A stretch of DNA of 10,578 nt from Cephalothrix spiralis (Eukaryota; Nemertea; Palaeonemertea; Archinemertea; Cephalotrichidae), in contig JAUCNG010400143.1 of assembly GCA_032353305.1 (NCBI GenBank), positions 1 through 10,578 on the forward strand. Direction: 5' to 3'. A model generated the notes under the pieces. It saw only the letters and a program-made list of their open reading frames with translations. It did no database searches and was not told the origin of the DNA. Below are positions 1-6,244 of this stretch, in pieces (the stretch's first letter is position 1; each line of letters opens with the position of its first letter). The position numbers were made by a program, and so were the translations under genes.

Positions 1-371
1 CGGTCTCCAGATGTCCAAAAACTAATACAAAATTTTATTCAAAATCTTATTTTAATGGTACCCTATCGGAAACGGAAATTTTGACGTTTTCGCATTCGGA
101 AACAGAAAATAAACCTTCATAATATACGGAAACGGAAATCGAACATGACAAATTTACAAAAATTACAAATAAATAGGGCAAAATGCTGATCAATAGGTTA
201 TTCTATTTTTTCTTTTCATGTGGGGGGGGGGGTGCCAACGCCAAAAAAAAACGCATCCCAATCCAGCTGATGGTGCAAAAATACCACTACCCCTTTTGAT
301 TAGCATTTTGCGTGAAATTTCTAGAAATACACATTATTTTTAAGATGAAAATTATTTAATTGAGATAAATG
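1..371 (+). repeat. Left terminal inverted repeat (outer end cut by window edge)
   Basis: This stretch pairs with the reverse complement of 9247-9803. The best blocks are 54-94 (perfect, 41 bp) and 168-193 (perfect, 26 bp). Weaker blocks lie at 9-16 (agatgtcc), about 194-222, around 312-335 (gcgtgaaatttct) and 357-371 (ending aattgagataaat). A run of about eleven G at 222-232 followed by an A-run interrupts the pairing. The match is still present at base 1, so the repeat may extend outside the window. Confidence 0.85.
66..140 (+). promoter_or_regulatory. Three phased CGGAAAC boxes, candidate transposase binding sites (left end)
   Basis: The heptamer CGGAAAC begins at 67, 97 and 127, exactly 30 bp apart (about three helical turns). 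Each copy sits in a longer context of the form CGGAAACgGAAAt (cggaaacggaaat, cggaaacagaaaa, cggaaacggaaat). The same set occurs inverted in the right repeat. Iterated subterminal motifs are typical of transposase recognition sites; the function here is inferred. Confidence 0.55.
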
Positions 372-772
372 GCGCTGATTCAGAAATTATGATAGGATCT
401 CATACATTCATTGGTAAACTAAACCAAAAATTCGGAAATTAATTTAAAATTTGAAGAAGAAGAAAAATATTTAGTGGAAGAAAACGCTTCTTATTTTTCA
501 ATAAATATTTTTCACAAAGTGTTCATTTTTTTAAATAATTTATTCATATTAAAAAAAAAAAAAATTCATATTTTTTTGTACTTTTATAATACAGTGTTTT
601 ATTCTTATAAGACTTGATATATCAAAGTCAAAAGCTCCAAGGGGCTGAGTGAATGAATTATGGCTAATAATATAGCCTATAAATCACCACTCATCAAATT
701 TATGTACACACACATATTGGTTATCTAGTTTATACAAATTATAAACAAACATCATTTATAATTGTTTGTTAG
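372..772. other. Putative 5' region of the transposase gene; first exon not identified
   Basis: This AT-rich stretch lies between the left inverted repeat and the first convincing coding exon. There is a TATA-like tataaat at 678-684. One weak candidate start, ATG at 702, would give six codons ending at 719 and then a 53-bp intron (720-772) in the correct phase, but its donor (gttatc) is poor. A THAP-type N-terminal DNA-binding exon, common in related transposases, is not visible here. A poly-A run lies at about 550-564. Confidence 0.4.
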
Positions 773-3700
773 GATGACGATGAAAGTGTTCATGAATTGG
801 AAGAAGATGACACGGATGAAGAGGACTTTGAAGAACCAACTGAAGTTGAAGATGAAGAAGAAGACGAAGAACTTACTCCTGAGCAAATTGATAGTATTCA
901 TTCTGGGTAATTCAATCTGAACAATAATATCTTCCTTATGATATTGGCCAACTAACATGTTTTTAATCGAGGGGGGGGGGATCTAGACACCATCATTTGA
1001 AACTTCACTTTTTTGAAAAATCTATTAAAATTCCCACTCACCGACAAGTTTGCTAAAACCGATCATCATGGCCCAACCATTTTCTTGACGCATTTTTTAT
1101 TGACATCCGGTTATTTTGTGATTTATTTGAATCCGCATTGAGGGTCTAAAGGGGTGTTACGTTTCCAGCTTCCCGATAAAAAATAATGGGTTTTCCCGCT
1201 CCCGCTAAGCAAAAATGTCTTCCCGCTAGACGCTCAAATATCGGAAAACGAGTAATAAAATATTTTATATCCTCTTTTCCCGCTTCCCACTTCCGCTAAA
1301 TCACTTTTCCCGCTTCCCGCTACCGATATTCACCGCATTGCGTAAATATAATTTTTGCATTTAGTGATCGCATGCGAGTTACAATTGGATGGGTATGCTA
1401 CAGTTCTGTATTTCTAATCTGTATTTTTTATAATGAGATAATAATGAAAAGTTTAATTACAGTGACACTGGAGATGACACCGATTTAGATTTTAGTCAAG
1501 AAAGAGCGATTATTGACGAAAAAAAATACATTGTTCCAGAATCAAAATTGGAATCACTAATATTAGGAAGAAAATGTAGTACAAATGGATGTCATGGAAC
1601 GGTTACTAAAATAACTGGAAAGAAGAGAAAAAGTGCTTCCGTGTTTTATACTTATTCTTGTGACGTAAGAAGGACAATCATTTTTTCTTATAATACAACT
1701 AAAAACAGTAACTTTTTTTTTCGATTGCAAGTATTTAATCGAAAAACTGCAACTTAATTTTTGTGTACAGATGTGCATGTATGAAAAAATGCTTGGCTTA
1801 TTTTTGTGTATATTTTAAACCATCAGATCAAATACTCTATTTATTATACTTTGTAATATTGCGAGGGGCGGGAAACGGACTATAATCCGTACACTTTTTC
1901 AGTAGTTCGGAGTCAGTAGGCTAGTCCGGAGAATCAATGCCAGAATCCATTGATTCTGGGTGGAATTCACCGAGAAGGCCGGCTAGTAGTCCGGCTTGTA
2001 GTACAGTGGTCTGGCTGATAGTCCAGTAGTCCGGGTCGTAGTCCAGTAGTCCGGGTCGTAGTCCATGGACTACGTAGTTCTTACATTTTTTGACCCATTT
2101 CCCGCCCCTAGTAATATTGTATTCTTATTTTTAGCGTGGATGTAACGATACATGGGGCTCATCACATTATTATGGTAGCCGGTGTTCTGTGGCGCTCCTT
2201 CTTGAGATATGCATTGTGCTATCGGGGCTAACATGGCGACCAGTTAGTGTAATGTTGGGGTTCATGAATGTTCAAATCGGTTGTGCAAGTACTCATTACA
2301 AAGACCAAAGAACATTTAGAATAGCCATCAAAGAATACTATGACAAATTTATGGCGCAGTACCATAAACTGCTTACTGGACTAAGGACAGTGATAATTGA
2401 TACACGCTATGACACAAGAGGTAGGCCTATGCAAGAGTAGATAACTTCCTAAAATATAATGTATCACGCTGTGAATTAAACTTGTGTGGAATTTAATATT
2501 TTTTGTTATGTGTCTGGTGTGACATGCTGACGCGATTGTTGTCTTTGAAATGAGGATATCCACAAAAAAGTTATATCTGAATTTTTTTTTCGCGCGAACG
2601 TACAAGCATGCAACAAATGCCCAATGATTCAGAAATGGTCACGATCGATAGTTTGCGGATAAAATTTTTCACCTTGTGCTTGAAAAAGAAATATTATCAA
2701 CATGTACCAATGGTGTTATTGTTTAATTTTATTTTCAGGCTTCTCAGCAAATAAAGCTACGAGTGCAATTATGGATTACGATACCCATGGGATCATTCAT
2801 TTAGGCGTATGTGACTCTCGAGAGACGAAAAAGAATTCTGGGGCAATGGAGAGAAAACTTGGAGAAGATGGCCTAACCGATATTATCAATAAGTCTTGTG
2901 TTAATATTAGCGACGTGGTAACAGATTCGGGGTCTTCTTATATGAAAATGTTCAGTAAGTAAATTCTTCAACAATTTTCAGTGAAGTTGTCAACGTAAAT
3001 ATTTGAAATGCAACAAAAATATAAGGCAAAAATAAACTAAATCCCATACAAATATTTGAGGGGATATCCAACTGTCGAACAAAATTTTTACTATAAGGGG
3101 GAGGGGGGGGGGGGGCTCAAGGGTTAAATGATCTTTTTGGTTTACAAGATTAAAAATTATTGTTAATATTTTTGATTAATTTTGGTATTATGAGATTATT
3201 TTTGGTGAAAATTGCACCAAATCTCCATGTTAACCCATGCACCTCCACCTTCAAGGAATTACATGATATATCTTATTATATTTACAGAAGAAGTTGGAAA
3301 ACCTTGGTCAAGTATAAACCACCATTGTGATGTTTGGCATAAAGCCAAGACTTTGGCCAAAGAGATACGAGAAATGGCGAGAACAAAAGCTCTTAAATTA
3401 CTATTACATCCATGGATTCGGCCAATTACCAATCACTTTTGGTACTGTTGTGGTAAAAGCAAAGGCAGTGTTGGTAAGTATGCTTACATCCACACACAGT
3501 CCTTACCAATAATTTATTTCAAATAAATTGTGGAAATAGCACAGACTAAGCAAATGGGTTGATTTGTTACATTGGTGAAATGTATTGAAAAATGATAGGA
3601 ACCCATATACCTGTAAATAATTATATGAATTCCATTTAGTAGCCTACTATATCGTACTTATTCACTGATATATGTTGGTCATTCGTGCGATACAAGCAAT

Positions 3701-5294
3701 AATTCATAGGTCTCGAGCCATAAAAATGTACTACTCGTAATTTTTAATATTGCCCTCGTCTGCAACTCGGGGAAATAATCGTTGCGTTACCCTTTTCATG
3801 GCTCTCGACCCATGAAGTATTATCCATATAAAATACTCGTAAATTGAAATTAAATTTTTATGATCTTTAATGCAGCTATAGTATAATAAAACATTAATTT
3901 AAATTGCTTTTAGACAGATTGCGGGCATCTTTTCATTCCTTGCTTGGGCACGTACAAGACATGCACGATTTTCCGGGTTGGAGCTCATGTAAACACTCCT
4001 CCCTTCATTCCGAAAAACAAGCAGATAGCAAACAATGGCTCGATTACCGTACAGAGGCTTACCAGGTTTTGAGGTAATTTACTTTTCAAATATAACTTGT
4101 ATAAATATAATTAAGTCAAATACGAATTTCATAAATTATTTTCTATATACATGTATCATATAAAACAACTCAATTTAAATTTTCAGCACAATTGTGAAAA
4201 ATCCTAAATGGGCAAGCGAAAACGTGTTACAGAAGTACACCGGAGCAAAAACGACATGGCCAGCAGAAAATTTCTTTTCTCATTCTCTCTTGAGGTAATT
4301 TCGTAGGATATTTGTACTCTTTTATCACTTTATTTAATACAGTTGGCAATAATAGGTACACTACATAATAACATGTTAAAATTTCCCTGCTTGACTATTA
4401 TATACACACATGTAGTCAGATTGAACGGTTGAATGGAATTTGTATCTTTGGATACACTACAGTTGGAAGTTAATTAATTCATCCTTCGAACCCTTTGAAT
4501 ACTGTTAATATTTGTAGATTTATTTAGTCTATTTCTTTACAGATATTGCCCGAAGAGAATTGGATTTTCTTTAGACAATTATGAAATGCGTAATCAGCTG
4601 GCTGTGTTAGATTACAACCATCATCTGTATAGAAAAGAAAAGGCCAAGGAAATAAACTACGAGCACTACACATCCTTCGTGTCAAGAAGAACCAAGCAAA
4701 TGGTGGCATACAAGAAGCTACCTCCAAAGAATTATACATACATACCGAGTAAGTGCATTTATTACTGCCTTTTGTCTATAATTATTGATCCGAAAATATC
4801 AAACTTTTGTCTGTATTCTCACGAACGTCATTTCTCCTGCTCAATTTGTGACTACGCATTTACTTCCCAGTTACGAAAAAGTATTTCGAACATTTTTCAG
4901 TAACGTTTATTTCAAACTTGGATTTTGAAAATCGAATGATCACAAATTACGCAAGAAAAATGACGTTCATAAGTTATAAATCACAACAATAGTTACCGGT
5001 AATAGGAATCTATTATCTCCTGATCACAAGTATCAGGTAATAGGATGTTTGAATTGAATCACGGCTGAAATCGCTGACGATAATTGATATTGTTTATCAA
5101 CTGCTCAACATTATGATATATATCTATATTTCTTAGGTCTCATAGCCACATGCATGTACCGTAGGTATGTGACTCCGTGTACGGAAAAACGGAGTTCCAA
5201 ATCGTTGGAGCTGGATAAAACCAACGTTGAAAATGTTGGTGGTTTTTACCTTTGGCAGGCAAAACAAAGACGTTTAGATAAGAATTCAACATGA
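773..5294 (+). CDS. DDE transposase, Kolobok/THAP-associated type, nine exons, 5' end unresolved
   Basis: Probable nuclear enzyme that cuts and rejoins the element's ends. Exons read as 773-906, 1463-1664, 2135-2420, 2739-2954, 3288-3473, 3914-4073, 4187-4294, 4543-4748 and 5137-5294. All introns are GT-AG and all phases agree, giving 551 residues before TGA at 5292-5294. Numbering from the first visible residue: 1-45 is very acidic; C83, C88, C111 and C115 form a zinc-ribbon-like cluster followed by an NDTWGSS motif; D205 (in RYDTRG) and D270 (in VVTDSG) are the likely first two catalytic acids; CDVWHKAK at 293-300 is the C/D(2)H signature shared by Kolobok, hAT, MULE and P-type transposases; WIRPITNHFWYCC, near 320-330, is typical of the family; E422 (in PAENFFSHS) is the candidate third acid; HSLLRYCPKR (427-436) and RNQLAVLDYN follow. 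The last exon is weakly conserved. There is no in-frame ATG in the first exon, so an upstream exon must exist. Superfamily assignment rests on remembered motifs, not on a search. Confidence 0.85.
907..1462 (+). other. Intron 1 of the transposase gene
   Basis: A 556-bp intron with donor gtaatt and acceptor ttacag. It holds a G-run at about 970-980 and a degenerate TTCCCGCT-rich array at 1161-1325 (listed separately). No coding sequence was recognised in it. Confidence 0.7.
1161..1325. repeat. Degenerate TTCCCGCT-rich array in intron 1, with three exact TTTCCCGC octamers
   Basis: The motif tcccgct or ttcccgct recurs about eight times in imperfect copies. Three copies include the octamer TTTCCCGC (1192-1199, 1276-1283, 1306-1313), which matches the E2F consensus. 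A block atcggaaaacgag near 1239-1251 resembles the CGGAAAC boxes of the element ends. It may be a decayed minisatellite or a nested-element remnant; regulatory function is unproven. Confidence 0.5.
1981..2060 (+). repeat. Four tandem 20-bp units inside the nested MITE
   Basis: Units start at 1981, 2001, 2021 and 2041. The last two are identical (gtccagtagtccgggtcgta) and the first two are diverged copies of the same length. Such internal tandem expansion is common in MITEs. Confidence 0.85.
2057..2074. repeat. Perfect 18-bp palindrome at the end of the tandem array
   Basis: cgtagtccatggactacg is its own reverse complement. It is made of the last tandem unit meeting an inverted half unit, so it may mark where the array folded back. 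Confidence 0.85.
2421..2738 (+). other. Intron 3 of the transposase gene
   Basis: A 318-bp intron with donor gtaggc and acceptor ttcag. No other structure was recognised in it. Confidence 0.7.
2955..3287 (+). other. Intron 4 of the transposase gene, with a long G-run
   Basis: A 333-bp intron with donor gtaagt and acceptor tttacag. A nearly pure G tract at 3097-3115, broken by one A, could form a G-quadruplex. Nothing else was recognised. Confidence 0.65.
3474..3913 (+). other. Intron 5 of the transposase gene, with an imperfect hairpin
   Basis: A 440-bp intron with donor gtaagt and acceptor ttttag. Bases 3704-3721 (tcataggtctcgagccat) pair with 3798-3815 at 15 of 18 positions across a 76-bp loop. 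The word actcgtaaattt-like occurs on either side (about 3734 and 3834). It may be a decayed foldback element. Confidence 0.4.
4749..5136 (+). other. Intron 8 of the transposase gene, holding a foldback element
   Basis: A 388-bp intron with donor gtaagt and acceptor tttcttag. Its centre holds the inverted repeat listed at 4818-4973; the rest is unremarkable. Confidence 0.65.
4818..4973. repeat. Foldback (MITE-like) inverted repeat in intron 8
   Basis: The left arm at about 4818-4859 pairs with the right arm at about 4931-4973. The best blocks are gaacgtcattt and aatttgtga, with an overall match of roughly three quarters. No target duplication is obvious, so this looks like an older nested element. 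Confidence 0.55.
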
Positions 5295-5330
5295 AACTAC
5301 GGTACGTAAATATGTAAATATTATAATATT

Positions 5331-5392
5331 ATTAAAGGAAAATATTTTTATAAGTTAGAAATGTAGTATATAAATTATAGTCGGATAATAAA
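5331..5392 (+). promoter_or_regulatory. Candidate poly(A) signals of the transposase gene
   Basis: ATTAAA at 5331-5336 lies 37 bp after the stop codon and AATAAA at 5387-5392 lies 93 bp after it. The second is in the left arm of a nested foldback, which may therefore supply the 3' end of the transcript. Confidence 0.4.
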
Positions 5393-5513
5393 ATTATAAT
5401 TGACTGTTTTACTACTGTAATTCGATTTTGAAACTGCACTCGTTCCGGAACTCGGGCTATCCGACTATAATTAATATATTACATTTCTAACTTATAAAAA
5501 AAAATTCCTTAAA
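5333..5513. mobile_element. Nested foldback MITE just after the transposase stop codon
   Basis: The arms at 5333-5386 and 5458-5513 are inverted copies; the best block is ataagttagaaatgta. TTAA occurs at both outer edges (5332-5335 and 5509-5512), which would fit a TTAA-targeting element such as Kolobok or piggyBac. However, the arms do not start at exactly the same base relative to these TTAAs. The core contains the 10-bp palindrome gttccggaac. Confidence 0.65.
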
Positions 5514-5866
5514 AGATTCCGAATGTAAACACGGCGGATATATTGCATCACGCGGATACAAAGTCGAATCACCCGCTAAAAGGTAAACACACATGAAAAG
5601 TCGGGTAATAAGGAAACGTTATCACCATTTTTCAACGTCAAATTGACATATGGTGAAGGTCAACAAAATTTTGAAAATGTGGTACCAAATGACTGGCCAA
5701 ATATTGAAGTTACTTGAAATGGGCGGTGCACCTGGCACTTTTGTAACCCATCTAGGACTTTTAGCCATGTTTTAGCACATACTAAATGTTTCCATATGCT
5801 TATTTTCGGGGTCCTGAAGATATGTAAAATTGCATCTGGCTTAGTCAAGATTATTTTCAACTAAGG

Positions 5867-5886
5867 CATTATGATATATCATAATG
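5867..5886. repeat. Perfect 20-bp palindrome in the foldback spacer
   Basis: cattatgatatatcataatg equals its own reverse complement. It sits near the centre of the 5612-6168 foldback and could be its loop-proximal stem. Confidence 0.85.
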
Positions 5887-5935
5887 AAGCTTAGGACCTC
5901 AGAAACATTTACCCACAGAATCATTTCACCTTGGG

Positions 5936-5941
5936 TTTATT
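5936..5941 (-). promoter_or_regulatory. Candidate poly(A) signal of the minus-strand gene
   Basis: AATAAA on the minus strand, about 300 bp past the stop codon at 6245. It is the first exact hexamer downstream and lies within the nested foldback spacer. Confidence 0.3.
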
Positions 5942-6244
5942 TCAAGGTCACCAGAGGTCAAACTTGTCAAAAGTATGTGTTTCGAAACGGTTTCAAAATG
6001 GGCTAAAACATGGCTAAAAAGTCATAGATGGGTTAAAAAAGTGCCAGGTGCACCGCCCATTTCAAGAAACTTCAATACTTGGGCAGTCATTTGGTACCTC
6101 TTTTTCAAAATTTTGTAGACCTTCACCATATGTCAATTTGACGTTGAAAAAATCGTGATAACGTTTCCATATGAAGAGAACATGAATATATGTTGTAAAT
6201 GTATACCAAAAACAGAAAAAGATGTTACAATCTAAATATGAGTA

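Larger units (their letters stand above)
1862..2111. mobile_element. Nested ~250-bp MITE, hAT-like, in intron 2 with perfect target-site duplication
   Basis: The ends CGAGGGGCGGGAAA (1862-1875) and TTTCCCGCCCCTAG (2098-2111) form a 14-bp inverted repeat with one mismatch. The element is flanked by taatattg at 1854-1861 and 2112-2119; the identical flank is 9 bp (gtaatattg) if one boundary base is assigned differently. An 8-bp duplication with CnAGGGG ends suggests a hAT-type nonautonomous element, while a 9-bp duplication would suggest a MULE. Inside are a 20-bp tandem repeat, a hairpin at 1930-1957 and an 18-bp palindrome. It ends only 23 bp before the exon 3 junction and leaves the splice site intact. 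Confidence 0.85.
5612..6168. mobile_element. Nested long-armed foldback element between the 3' ends of the two genes
   Basis: The left arm (5612-5776) and right arm (6002-6168) are inverted copies of about 165 bp with roughly 90 percent identity by eye. They begin GGAAACGTTATCAC and end in its complement. The spacer of about 225 bp contains a 20-bp perfect palindrome (5867-5886) and a nuclear-receptor-like direct repeat (5945-5960). TA lies close to both edges, but no clean target duplication could be fixed. No coding capacity was seen, so it is a nonautonomous element. Confidence 0.8.
5295..6244. other. Intergenic region between the convergent genes
   Basis: No gene is visible. About four fifths of it is made of two nested foldback elements (5333-5513 and 5612-6168). 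The 3' untranslated regions of both genes must end here. Confidence 0.7.

Noticed and set aside
440-620. An open plus-strand stretch rich in Glu and Phe/Ile before the first exon
   Set aside because: It has no ATG, runs into a poly-A and AT-rich tract, and has no acceptor or donor that fits the gene.
2189-2440. Exon 3 as a separate small gene starting at an internal ATG
   Set aside because: The open frame extends upstream to a good acceptor at 2134 and joins exon 2 in phase with conserved cysteines.
4749-4903. Read-through of exon 8 into intron 8 as an alternative C-terminus
   Set aside because: The donor gtaagt is perfect, the intron sequence lies in a foldback, and exon 9 continues the frame well.
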